A stretch of 9,489 bases of DNA, taken from the NCBI GenBank assembly GCA_036556965.1, contig DATBIO010000013.1, forward strand, positions 1 to 9,489, written 5' to 3'. The stretch comes from DATBIO01 sp036556965. Its GTDB lineage: Bacteria > Acidobacteriota > Vicinamibacteria > Fen-336. Positions 1-8,829 of this stretch are shown here, in pieces (position 1 is the stretch's first letter; every line of letters begins with the position of its first letter). The position numbers were made by a program, and so were the translations under genes. The notes beneath the pieces were generated by a model, which was given only the letters and a program-made list of their open reading frames with translations, was not told the origin of the DNA and did no database searches.

Positions 1-992
<992 letters not shown>

Positions 993-1002
993 GGCCTTCT
1001 GG

Positions 1003-1051
1003 CTCCTTGGGGGGTGGGATCGATTGTTCCAGAGGGCCCAGGAGGCGTCAA
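1003..1051 (-). promoter_or_regulatory. Sigma-70-type promoter and Shine-Dalgarno of the TonB-dependent receptor
   Basis: On the minus strand a -35 box TTGACG (1051-1046, 5/6 to consensus) is separated by exactly 17 nt from a -10 box AACAAT (1028-1023, 4/6). A transcription start near 1016 would give a leader of about 24 nt holding AAGGAG at 1008-1003, 10 nt before the ATG at 992. This is the only protein gene in the window with a classical promoter plus SD arrangement. Confidence 0.65.
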
Positions 1052-1063
1052 CGACCCGTGGCG

Positions 1064-1077
1064 CCGCCTTCGGGCGG
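1064..1077. terminator. Compact GC hairpin between the two minus-strand genes (possible terminator)
   Basis: CCGCC-TTCG-GGCGG forms a perfect 5-bp stem closed by a UUCG tetraloop on the plus strand (CGAA loop on the minus strand). Flanking GGCGCC copies at 1060-1065 and 1081-1086 could extend or compete with it. It lies 20-34 nt beyond the stop of the minus-strand gene 1098-1607 and just upstream of the receptor promoter, where a terminator would be useful. There is no following U-tract, so factor-independent termination is doubtful. Confidence 0.3.
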
Positions 1078-1097
1078 GGGGGCGCCTGGGCCGCGGC

Positions 1098-1607
1098 TCA
1101 GAACCGCAGGCGGACGCGGAACGGAGTGGGAAGGAGGTCGGCGCGGGGGCGCATGGAAGCCAGCGACACCGGCTCCCACTTCTCGCTCTTGAAGGCGGTG
1201 CCCAGGAGCCCGCCCGCGGCGGCGCCCGCGGCGCCGCCGAAGACCATGGCCAGGCCGCGCCCGTCCCCCTGGCCATCGACCTGCTCGTCCTCGTCGAAGA
1301 GGAAGTACCCGGCCGCGGCCCCCGCCGCGGCGCCCAGCACCGCGCCCAGGGCGGCCTTGCTCCTGGTGCCCCGGCTGACCCAGAGCCCGCGCACCGCGGG
1401 CAGGGGGACCTCCATGGCCCAGTCCCGTCCCTCCATCTGCACGCGCAGGCCGTCGGGGCGCGCCGCGCGCAGCGTCCCCACCAGCACGCCCTCCCCCACC
1501 CCGGGCGCGTCCACGCGGACGCGCTCCCCGGGGACCAGGGCCTGGGCGGCGGCGGTAGCGGCACCGGTGAGGGCGAGGGCGAGCGCGGCCGTGGTGCGGA
1601 GCGTCAT
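1098..1607 (-). CDS. Secreted small protein with two glycine-zipper segments, function unknown
   Basis: 169 residues. I do not recognise a named family. Residues 1-23 form a clear signal peptide (charged MTLR, Ala/Leu core, AAAQA cleavage region), which supports ATG at 1607 over in-frame ATGs further upstream. The mature N-terminal part (about 24-75) looks like a small beta-rich domain (LVPGERVRVDAP, then VLVGTLRAARPDGLRVQM). Two Gly/Ala-rich glycine-zipper-like stretches follow, GAVLGAAAGAAAGYFLF and GGAAGAAAGGLLG, separated by an acidic linker (FDEDEQVDGQGDG). The C-terminus ends in FRVRLRF. Glycine zippers are usual in envelope or membrane-associated proteins, so a periplasmic or membrane-attached role is plausible but inferred. 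The gene is divergent from pyruvate kinase; a CATACT hexamer 6 nt before the ATG, and no SD, suggest a leaderless mRNA. Confidence 0.8.
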   Translation of the reverse strand: MTLRTTAALALALTGAATAAAQALVPGERVRVDAPGVGEGVLVGTLRAARPDGLRVQMEGRDWAMEVPLPAVRGLWVSRGTRSKAALGAVLGAAAGAAAGYFLFDEDEQVDGQGDGRGLAMVFGGAAGAAAGGLLGTAFKSEKWEPVSLASMRPRADLLPTPFRVRLRF

Positions 1608-1613
1608 GCCGCC

Positions 1614-1619
1614 AGTATG
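1614..1619 (-). promoter_or_regulatory. -10-like element of the glycine-zipper gene (leaderless arrangement)
   Basis: CATACT on the minus strand (1619-1614) is followed by GGCGGC (6 nt) and then the ATG at 1607. With the usual 6-nt distance from -10 to start site, transcription would begin on the A of the ATG. No convincing -35 box is seen (the expected place is CCCCCC). Support is positional, and the same arrangement recurs at three other starts in the window. Confidence 0.4.
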
Positions 1620-1626
1620 CGATGGC

Positions 1627-1655
1627 TTGGCGCGCTGGGGGGCATCCCCCATACT
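1627..1655 (+). promoter_or_regulatory. Promoter of the pyruvate kinase cluster (leaderless arrangement)
   Basis: TTGGCG (1627-1632, 4/6) and CATACT (1650-1655, 4/6) are spaced by exactly 17 nt. The -10 lies 7 nt before the GTG at 1663, so the predicted transcription start falls at about 1662, at the start codon. An overlapping reading, TACTTT at 1652-1657, fits the looser TANNNT form. The spacer holds a small palindrome (six G, CAT, five C at 1637-1650). The box overlaps the divergent upstream region of the gene at 1607. Confidence 0.45.
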
Positions 1656-1662
1656 TTCCGCG

Positions 1663-3078
<1,416 letters not shown>

Positions 3079-3081
3079 GGA

Positions 3082-3492
3082 ATGTTCGATACCTGCGCCG
3101 CCGCGGCTGCGGCCGCCCTCTTCCTCGGCCCTCCCCCCGCCGCCGAGGAGTGGTGCCCGGCCATGTCCTTCCAGCGCGACGCGCCTCCCGCCGTCCTGCG
3201 CACGGCCACCGGCCTCGCCTCCTGGTACGGGCCGGGCCTGGCCGGGCGGCGCACCGCGAACGGGGAGCGCTTCGACCCCGCGGACCTCTCCGCCGCCCAC
3301 CACGACTGGCGGTTCGGGACGGTGGTGCGCGTGACCTGCCTGCGCTCGGGGCGCAGCGTGGTGGTGCGCATCAACGACCGCCTGCCCCGCCGGACGCGCC
3401 GGCTCATCGACCTCTCGCGGGCGGCGGCGGCGGAGATCGGCCTCGTGCGCCGCGGCATCGGCCGCGTGCGCCTCGACGTGCTGGACGAATGA
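3082..3492 (+). CDS. RlpA-like double-psi beta-barrel protein, first of a tandem pair
   Basis: 136 residues. Residues 43-136 are one double-psi beta-barrel of the RlpA type: GLASWYGPG, GRRTANGERFD, AAHHDWRFGT, VVVRINDR, RRLIDLSRAAAAEIGL. Glu62, Asp65, His73 and Asp99 have the same spacing (3, 8, 26) as the active-site residues E120/D123/H131/D157 that I recall for Pseudomonas aeruginosa RlpA, a lytic transglycosylase cleaving stem-peptide-less glycan strands. Activity is therefore plausible, though some family members are inactive. There is no SPOR domain, unlike classical RlpA. The N-terminus (MFDTC, then seven Ala, LFLGPPPAA) is a poor signal peptide without Lys/Arg, so export is less certain than for its neighbour. 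The stop overlaps the next start (ATGA). It shares about 58 of 94 aligned residues with the downstream gene, counted by eye. Confidence 0.85.
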   Translation: MFDTCAAAAAAALFLGPPPAAEEWCPAMSFQRDAPPAVLRTATGLASWYGPGLAGRRTANGERFDPADLSAAHHDWRFGTVVRVTCLRSGRSVVVRINDRLPRRTRRLIDLSRAAAAEIGLVRRGIGRVRLDVLDE

Positions 3493-3881
3493 GGTCCGTC
3501 GCGGCCGCCCTCCTCCTCGCCGCCGCCCTCGCCGGCTGCGCCGGCAAGCGCTACCGCTTTCCTCCCGCCTACGCCCCCGCGCCGGGCACGAAGGTGGAGG
3601 GGATCGCCTCCTGGTACGGTCCCGGCTACCACGGGCGCCGCACCTCGAGCGGCGAGGTCTTCGACCAGGACGCCCTGACCGCCGCCCATCCCGACTGGGC
3701 CTTCGGCACGCGCGTGCGCGTGACCCTCGTCTCCACGCGCCGGAGCACGGTGGTGCGCATCAACGACCGCTTCCCCGCCCACAAGGGCCGGCTCATCGAC
3801 GTCTCGCGCGGCGCCGCGCGCGCCATCGGGCTCATCGGCCCCGGCACGGGACGCGTGCGGCTGGAAGTCCTCGCCGACTAG
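3489..3881 (+). CDS. RlpA-like lipoprotein, second of a tandem pair
   Basis: 130 residues. Residues 1-17 form a lipoprotein signal (MRS, Ala/Leu core, lipobox LAGC with Cys17), so the mature protein should be lipid-anchored, probably in the outer membrane facing peptidoglycan. Residues 36-130 are an RlpA-type double-psi beta-barrel: GIASWYGPGYHGRRTSSGEVFD, split here as GIASWYGPG, then GRRTSSGEVFD, TAAHPDWAFGT, VVRINDRFP, GRLIDVSRGAARAIGL. Glu56, Asp59, His67 and Asp93 keep the 3/8/26 spacing of the RlpA active site. No SPOR domain is present, so recruitment to septal denuded glycan by the classical route is not expected. The ATG overlaps the upstream stop (ATGA), typical of translational coupling. 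By family knowledge it may act as a lytic transglycosylase or as a peptidoglycan-binding protein; the sequence cannot decide. Confidence 0.9.
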   Translation: MRSVAAALLLAAALAGCAGKRYRFPPAYAPAPGTKVEGIASWYGPGYHGRRTSSGEVFDQDALTAAHPDWAFGTRVRVTLVSTRRSTVVRINDRFPAHKGRLIDVSRGAARAIGLIGPGTGRVRLEVLAD

Positions 3882-3889
3882 CGGCAGCG

Positions 3890-5599
3890 ATGGCGGCCCT
3901 CCTCGAGTTCGGGCCGTACCGGCTCGACCCGCGCCGCAAGGTCCTCTGGCGCGGCGGCGAGGTGGTGCCCCTCACCCCCCGCGCGCTCGAGGTCCTGGCC
4001 GCGCTGGCGGAGGGCGAGGGCCGCGTGGTCACCAAGGAGGAGCTGCTGCGCACGGTCTGGCCCGACACCTTCGTGGAGGAGGCCAACCTCAGCGTCAACG
4101 TCTCCGCCATACGCAAGGCGCTGGGCGCGCAGCCCGACGGCCGGCCCTACGTGGAGACGCTGTCGCGGCGCGGCTACCGCTTCGTGGCCCCCGTGCGCCG
4201 CCGCGACGCGGAGGGCCCGCGCTCCCTGGCCGTCCTCCCCTTCGCCGTGCTGGGGGAGGCCGACGACACGCTGGGCCTGGGCATGGCCGACGCCGTCATC
4301 ACGCGCCTGGGGCGGATCGGCGAGCTGATGGTGCGGCCCACCGGCGCCGTGCTCGCCCACGGCGGCCGCGAGCCCGTGCAAGCCGGCCGCGAGCTGGGGG
4401 TGGAAGCGGTGCTGGAGGGCCAGGTGCAGCGCGAGGGCGCCCGCGTCCGCCTCCGCGCGCGGCTCCTCCGCGTGGAGGACGGCCGTGTCTTCTGGGCGGA
4501 GACCCTGGAGGAGGAGGCGGCGGGCCTGTTCCTCCTGCAGGACACGCTGGCGGAGCGGCTGGCCGGGGCCCTCGCCCTCACCCTGCACGGCGCCCAGCGC
4601 GAGGCCCTGCGCAGCCATCCCACCGACGACCCCGAGGCGTGGCGCGCGTACCTCAAGGGGCGCTACTTCTGGAACAAGCTGACGGGGGCCTGGCTGGCCA
4701 AGGCCCGCGAGGCGTACCGCGTGGCGGTGGACCGCGACCCCGCCTTCGCCCGCGCCTGGGCGGGCCTCTCCGACACGCTGACCATGCTGTGCCTCTTCGG
4801 CCTCCTCGATCCCGCCGAGGCCTGGCCGCGCGCGCGGCAGGCGGCGGAGCGCGCGGTGGAGGGCGATCCCGCCCTGGCCGAGGGCCACGTCTCCCTCGCC
4901 TACGTGAAGCTCTTCCAGGGCTGGGACTGGGCGGGCGCGGAGGCCGGGCTGCGCCACGCCGTCGCCCTGGCCCCCGCCTCCGCCGAGGCCCACCAGTGGA
5001 GCGCGGTGTTCCTGGCCATGAGCGGCCGCTTCGAGGAGGCGGGGCAGGCCATCGTGCGCGCGCAGGAGCTCGACCCCCTTTCCCTCACCGCCAGCACCAA
5101 CGCCGGGCTGCTCCTCTACCTGCGCCAGCAGTACGAGCCCGAGGTGGAGGCCCACCGCCGCACGCTGGAGCTGGAGCCGGACTACGCGCCCGCGCACTGG
5201 GCGCTGGGCCTCGCCCACGAGCAGACGGGCGACTTCGACGCCGCCGTGGCCGAGCTGCGGCGCGCGGTGGAGCTGACGGGCAGCCCCCTCATCGAGACCA
5301 ACCTCGCGCGCACGTACGCGCTCGCCGCGCGGCCCGACGAGGCGCGGGCGCTGCTCGCCGCCCTGGAGGCGCGTCCGGGCGGCATCTCCCCGTACCGCGT
5401 GGCCGTCGTCCGCGCCGCCCTCGGCGAGCGCGCGGAGGCCTTCGCGGCCCTGGAGCGCGCGCTGGCCGAGCGCGACCACTGGATGGTCTGGCTGGGCGTG
5501 GACCCCGGTCTGGAGCCGCTGCGCGACGACCCGCGGTTCGAGGAGCTCCTGCGCCAGGTGGGCCCCCAGGCCGGCCCGGGCCGCGGGAAGCCCGCCTAG
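3890..5599 (+). CDS. Winged-helix (OmpR/CadC-type) regulator with TolB-like and TPR regions, soluble
   Basis: 569 residues. Residues 5-102 are an OmpR/PhoB-type winged helix: FGPYRLDPRRKVL sheet, LTPRALEVLAALAE helix, KEELLRTVWPD, recognition helix NLSVNVSAIRKALG (66-79), and wing YVETLSRRGYRFVAPV. Residues 112-235 resemble the TolB-N/adenylate-cyclase-linked module (SLAVLPFAVLG, GMADAVITRLGRI, LGVEAVLEGQVQREGARVRL). Residues about 245-555 are a chain of TPR-like helical repeats (for example FARAWAGLSDTLTML, APAHWALGLAHEQTGDFDAA). CadC itself has a transmembrane helix after the DNA-binding domain; here none is visible, so the protein should be cytoplasmic. There is no receiver domain. It likely binds DNA and senses a partner through the TPRs; targets are unknown, local autoregulation being an inference. 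It starts 8 nt after the second RlpA gene without an SD, suggesting the same transcript. Confidence 0.88.
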   Translation: MAALLEFGPYRLDPRRKVLWRGGEVVPLTPRALEVLAALAEGEGRVVTKEELLRTVWPDTFVEEANLSVNVSAIRKALGAQPDGRPYVETLSRRGYRFVAPVRRRDAEGPRSLAVLPFAVLGEADDTLGLGMADAVITRLGRIGELMVRPTGAVLAHGGREPVQAGRELGVEAVLEGQVQREGARVRLRARLLRVEDGRVFWAETLEEEAAGLFLLQDTLAERLAGALALTLHGAQREALRSHPTDDPEAWRAYLKGRYFWNKLTGAWLAKAREAYRVAVDRDPAFARAWAGLSDTLTMLCLFGLLDPAEAWPRARQAAERAVEGDPALAEGHVSLAYVKLFQGWDWAGAEAGLRHAVALAPASAEAHQWSAVFLAMSGRFEEAGQAIVRAQELDPLSLTASTNAGLLLYLRQQYEPEVEAHRRTLELEPDYAPAHWALGLAHEQTGDFDAAVAELRRAVELTGSPLIETNLARTYALAARPDEARALLAALEARPGGISPYRVAVVRAALGERAEAFAALERALAERDHWMVWLGVDPGLEPLRDDPRFEELLRQVGPQAGPGRGKPA

Positions 5600-6372
5600 C
5601 GGATCGCCCAGGCCAGGCCGGCGGTGAGGCCCCACTCGCCGTCGGCCTCGCCCAGTCCGAGGCGCACGGCGGCGTCGCCGCGCACGCGGCCGGCACCGAG
5701 GCGGAGGCCGGCGCGCGCCTCGTGATGCTCGTCCGCCCCGGGCGCCCCGCTGCCGGCCAGGCCCGCCACCTCCGCCACCAGCGCCAGGCGGCCGCCCAGG
5801 GGCGCCTCCAGCGCCGCCCCGTAGGCCAGGAAGTCGCGCTGCTCGTGCGCGCGCAGCGGCTCGTCCTGGATGGCGAGTCCCGCGTTGGCGTGGAGCCAGC
5901 CCCCGCCGATCGGCTGCGAGACCAGGAGCTGCGCGGACATGCGCAGCGTGTTGGGCCCGAGCCCGTTGCCGAAGCTGGTCTGGGGCAGGGTCACGGAGAA
6001 GCGCGCGGCCACCGCCGGCCCCTTCCCCGCCTCGCGGAAGCGCGCCTTGGCCCGCAGGGAGACGTCGCCCCAGTCGGACACGTCGCCGAAGTCGGGATCG
6101 TCGCTCGCGCCCACGCGGGCCACCCACTCCAGGTCGATCTCGACCGCGTCGGCGGGAGACCAGACCAGCCGCAGCAGCGGCCCCTCCCACCGGTCGCGCT
6201 CGGCGCCGGTGAGGAAGTTGGGCTCGTCGGCCATGAAGTCGAAGCCCGTCTCGAACACCAGGCTTCCCCCCGGGGCGGTGACGGCGGTCTCCGTCTGGAG
6301 GGGCCGGGTCTGCGCGAAGAGCGGCGCCGCGGCGCCCAGGACGGCGGTCGCGAGGAGCAGGGGCGTTTTCAC
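5596..6372 (-). CDS. Predicted outer-membrane beta-barrel protein (phenol-degradation 'MetA'/transporter-like)
   Basis: 258 residues from GTG 6372. Residues 1-20 are a signal peptide (VKTPLLLATAVLGAAAPLFA, cut before Q21). The rest alternates polar and hydrophobic residues in strand-like segments separated by turns, for example LVFETGFDFMADEPNFL, LRLVWSPADAVEIDLEWVAR, VAARFSVTLPQTSFGNGLG, VRGDAAVRLGLGEADGEW, and ends LTAGLAWAIR. The PQTSFGNGLGPN and 'WGD...RAKARF' features recall the outer-membrane family annotated as meta-pathway phenol-degradation/transporter proteins; that name is historical and does not establish a substrate. The C-terminal residue is Arg, not the Phe/Trp usual for BamA substrates, although a Trp lies four residues earlier. 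The stop codon overlaps that of the regulator in a shared CTAG. The start is supported by the signal peptide and by TATAGT 7 nt upstream. Confidence 0.75.
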   Translation of the reverse strand: MKTPLLLATAVLGAAAPLFAQTRPLQTETAVTAPGGSLVFETGFDFMADEPNFLTGAERDRWEGPLLRLVWSPADAVEIDLEWVARVGASDDPDFGDVSDWGDVSLRAKARFREAGKGPAVAARFSVTLPQTSFGNGLGPNTLRMSAQLLVSQPIGGGWLHANAGLAIQDEPLRAHEQRDFLAYGAALEAPLGGRLALVAEVAGLAGSGAPGADEHHEARAGLRLGAGRVRGDAAVRLGLGEADGEWGLTAGLAWAIR

Positions 6373-6379
6373 GCGCGCC

Positions 6380-6387
6380 ACTATAAT
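6380..6387. promoter_or_regulatory. Overlapping divergent -10 elements (bidirectional promoter)
   Basis: ACTATAAT carries TATAAT on the plus strand (6382-6387, perfect consensus) and TATAGT on the minus strand (6385-6380, 5/6); the two share 4 bp. The minus element is 7 nt from GTG 6372 and the plus element 9 nt from TTG 6397, so both mRNAs should be leaderless or have leaders of 1 to 3 nt. This is the most AT-rich spot in the neighbourhood. I see no good -35 box or extended -10 in either direction. Such -10 symmetry is a known cause of divergent transcription in bacteria. Confidence 0.6.
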
Positions 6388-6396
6388 TGATGGAGC

Positions 6397-8772
6397 TTGG
6401 CCTACCCCGCGCGACGCGTCGCGCCGACCGGTTCGCGCGGCCACACCTACTCCCCGGCCCGCCTGCGGCTGGTGGTGACGCTGCTCAGCCTCGTCACCCT
6501 GCCCGTGGTGGTGGGCACCAGCGTCCTCATCTACTACTACCTCCGCTACAACGTGATGGTGGACCGCCGCCTCCAGGGCGAGCGGTTCGGCGTGCCCGCC
6601 CGCCTCTACGCGCGCCCCGTCCTGCTGCGCGTCGGCCTCCCCATGGGGGTGACGGGGCTGGTGAAGGTCCTCAACGGCCTGAAGTACGAGCAGCAGGCGG
6701 AGGTGCCCGGGGCGGCCGCGGAGGGCACCTTCGCGACGGGCCGCGAGTCGGTGGTCTTCGTCCCCCGGCGGGCAGCGGGCGGGCCCACGGAGGCCGTGCT
6801 GGTGGGCTTCGAGAAGGACCGCATCAAGGAGATGCGCGGCCTGGCCAGCAAGCGCGTCTACCCGACCATCACCCTGGAGCCCGAGCTCATCACCTACCTC
6901 TTCGGCGACGACCGCGAGAAGCGGCGCATGGTCAAGTACCGCGAGCTGCCCGACCACCTGGTGAAGGCCGTGCTCGCCATCGAGGACCGGCGCTTCTTCT
7001 CCCACCCGGGCCTCGACCCTTTCCGCATCGTGGGCGCCGCCGTGCGCAACATCCGGGCGGAGAGCTACATCCAGGGCGGCAGCACCATCACCCAGCAGCT
7101 GGTCAAGAACTTCTTCCTCACCCCCGAGCGCACCATGCGCCGGAAGCTGCAGGAGGCGCTGCTGGCCTTCGTGCTCGAGCGGCGCGCGGAGAAGACGGAC
7201 ATCCTGGAGCTGTACCTCAACGAGGTCTACCTCGGCCAGGTCGGATCCTTCAGCATCCACGGGGTGGGCGAGGCGGCCCGCATGTACTTCCACAAGGACG
7301 TCGGCAACCTCACCCTGGGCGAGGGCGCCCTCCTGGCCGGCATGATCCAGTCGCCGAACCCGTACAACCCCTACCGCCACGCGCAGCGCGCCACCGAGCG
7401 CCGCAACCAGGTGCTGCGCGCGATGGCGGAGGCGGGCTTCGTGGAGGAGGCGACGGCGGAGGCGGCGGCCCGCCAGCCCGTGCGCGTGCAGGCCCCCTCC
7501 GTGGACACGGTGGAGGCCCCCTACTTCGTGGACCTGGTCAAGGCCCAGCTCGCGCAGCGCGGCGTGCCCGCCCAGAACATGATCGTGCAGACGAGCCTCG
7601 ACCTCTCGCTGCAGTCCTTCGCGCAGCGGGTCCTCTCCGACGGCCTGGCCAAGGTGGACAAGATGGTGCGCCGGCGGAAGTCCAAGGAGCCGGTCCAGGG
7701 CGCCCTCGTCGCCCTCGAGCCGCGCACGGGGGCCATCGTGGCCCTGGTGGGAGGACGCGCCTACGGCACCAGCCAGTACAACCGCGCTACCACGGCCCGC
7801 CGCCAGCCCGGCTCCACCTTCAAGCCCTTCGTGTACCTGGCCGCCTTCGAGGCCACCTTCGAGGACCCGAGCCTCCCCCCCATCACCCCGGCCACGGTGG
7901 TGGAGGACGCGCCCTCCGTGTTCATCTACGACAACGGGCGGCAGGAGTACACGCCGGCCAACTACGAGGACAAGTACCTCGGCTACGTGACCCTGCGCCG
8001 CGCGCTGGCCCACAGCCTGAACGCGGCCACGGTCAAGGTCGCGGAGATGGTGGGCTACGACCGCATGGCGCGCCTCTGGAACAAGAAGATGGGCATGGCC
8101 ACCGCGGGGAACCCCGGCATCCGGCCCTTCCCCTCCGCCGCCCTGGGCGCCTTCGAGGCCACCCCCCTGGAGATGGCGGCGGCCTTCAACGTGCTGGCCG
8201 CGGGGGGGCTGAAGGTGGAGCCCATGACCGTGCTCAGCGTGGCCGACGACAAGGGCAGGCTCATCGCCCAGAACGAGAAGCCGCCCGCGCGCGTCGCCCG
8301 CGCGGAGTCCGCCTACCTCGTGGTCAACATGATGCGCAGCGTGATGAACAACGGCACCGCGGCGGGCGCGCGCTCCATGGGCTTCACCGCCGACGCCGCG
8401 GGCAAGACGGGGACCACCAACGACATGCGCGACGCGTGGTTCATCGGCTTCACCCCGGAGCTGCTGACCGTGGTCTGGGTGGGCTTCGACGACAACACGC
8501 CCCTCAACCTGTCGGGGGCCCGCGCCGCCCTCCCCATCTGGGTCGAGTTCATGAAGGGCGCCCTGGCCGGCATCAAGACCGGGCACTTCGCGGTCCCGGC
8601 GGGCAACGTCATCTTCGCGGAGATCGACCCGCAGACCGGCCTGCTGGCGGGGCCGGGCTGCCCCTCGCGCCTGGCCGAGTCCTTCATCGCCGGCACCGAG
8701 CCCCAGGAGTACTGCACCTGGCACAGCGGGGACTTCCAGGAGCCGGAGATGCCGGACGACGACCTTCCCTGA
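6397..8772 (+). CDS. mrcB: PBP1B-like class A penicillin-binding protein (bifunctional peptidoglycan synthase)
   Basis: 791 residues. It polymerises lipid II into glycan and cross-links stem peptides at the outer face of the inner membrane. Domains: short cytoplasmic tail, membrane helix (about 24-48), UB2H-like region (about 55-150, RLYARPVLLRVGLPM onward), glycosyltransferase family 51 with EDRRFFSH (catalytic Glu196), GGSTITQQLVKN (from 227), RRKLQEALLA and LELYLNEVYLG, then transpeptidase with SxxK at Ser473/Lys476 (QPGSTFKPF), SxN at Ser540 (HSLN) and KTG at 670-672. All catalytic motifs are intact. The order matches Escherichia coli PBP1B; the UB2H region there binds LpoB, and no LpoB-like gene is seen here. 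A C-terminal tail has two Cys (GPGCPS, QEYCTWH), a possible disulfide. TTG 6397 is the first usable start after an in-frame TGA (6388-6390); the next GTG lies inside the membrane helix. The symbol is by homology. Confidence 0.95.
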   Translation: MAYPARRVAPTGSRGHTYSPARLRLVVTLLSLVTLPVVVGTSVLIYYYLRYNVMVDRRLQGERFGVPARLYARPVLLRVGLPMGVTGLVKVLNGLKYEQQAEVPGAAAEGTFATGRESVVFVPRRAAGGPTEAVLVGFEKDRIKEMRGLASKRVYPTITLEPELITYLFGDDREKRRMVKYRELPDHLVKAVLAIEDRRFFSHPGLDPFRIVGAAVRNIRAESYIQGGSTITQQLVKNFFLTPERTMRRKLQEALLAFVLERRAEKTDILELYLNEVYLGQVGSFSIHGVGEAARMYFHKDVGNLTLGEGALLAGMIQSPNPYNPYRHAQRATERRNQVLRAMAEAGFVEEATAEAAARQPVRVQAPSVDTVEAPYFVDLVKAQLAQRGVPAQNMIVQTSLDLSLQSFAQRVLSDGLAKVDKMVRRRKSKEPVQGALVALEPRTGAIVALVGGRAYGTSQYNRATTARRQPGSTFKPFVYLAAFEATFEDPSLPPITPATVVEDAPSVFIYDNGRQEYTPANYEDKYLGYVTLRRALAHSLNAATVKVAEMVGYDRMARLWNKKMGMATAGNPGIRPFPSAALGAFEATPLEMAAAFNVLAAGGLKVEPMTVLSVADDKGRLIAQNEKPPARVARAESAYLVVNMMRSVMNNGTAAGARSMGFTADAAGKTGTTNDMRDAWFIGFTPELLTVVWVGFDDNTPLNLSGARAALPIWVEFMKGALAGIKTGHFAVPAGNVIFAEIDPQTGLLAGPGCPSRLAESFIAGTEPQEYCTWHSGDFQEPEMPDDDLP

Positions 8773-8784
8773 GCCGCGGCGTGC

Positions 8785-8814
8785 TTGATTTCGGCCGCGA
8801 GCCGCCGCTAAACT
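8785..8814 (+). promoter_or_regulatory. Promoter of tRNA-Val
   Basis: TTGATT (8785-8790, 4/6) and TAAACT (8809-8814, 4/6) are 18 nt apart in the 57-nt gap between the PBP stop and the tRNA. The predicted start site is near 8821, giving a 5' leader of about 9 nt for RNase P to remove. The position makes independent transcription of the tRNA likely. Confidence 0.55.
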
Positions 8815-8829
8815 GACGGTTCGTCGGCC

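Noticed and set aside
6373..8724. Minus-strand extension upstream of the outer-membrane barrel gene (1042 codons in total)
   Set aside because: The extension is antisense to the PBP and of biased composition; the real protein starts with a signal peptide at GTG 6372.
6387..8816. Plus-strand 809-codon frame overlapping the PBP gene, with an ATG at 6390
   Set aside because: The translation is Arg/Gly/Pro/His-rich without domains, whereas the frame from 6397 holds complete glycosyltransferase and transpeptidase motifs.
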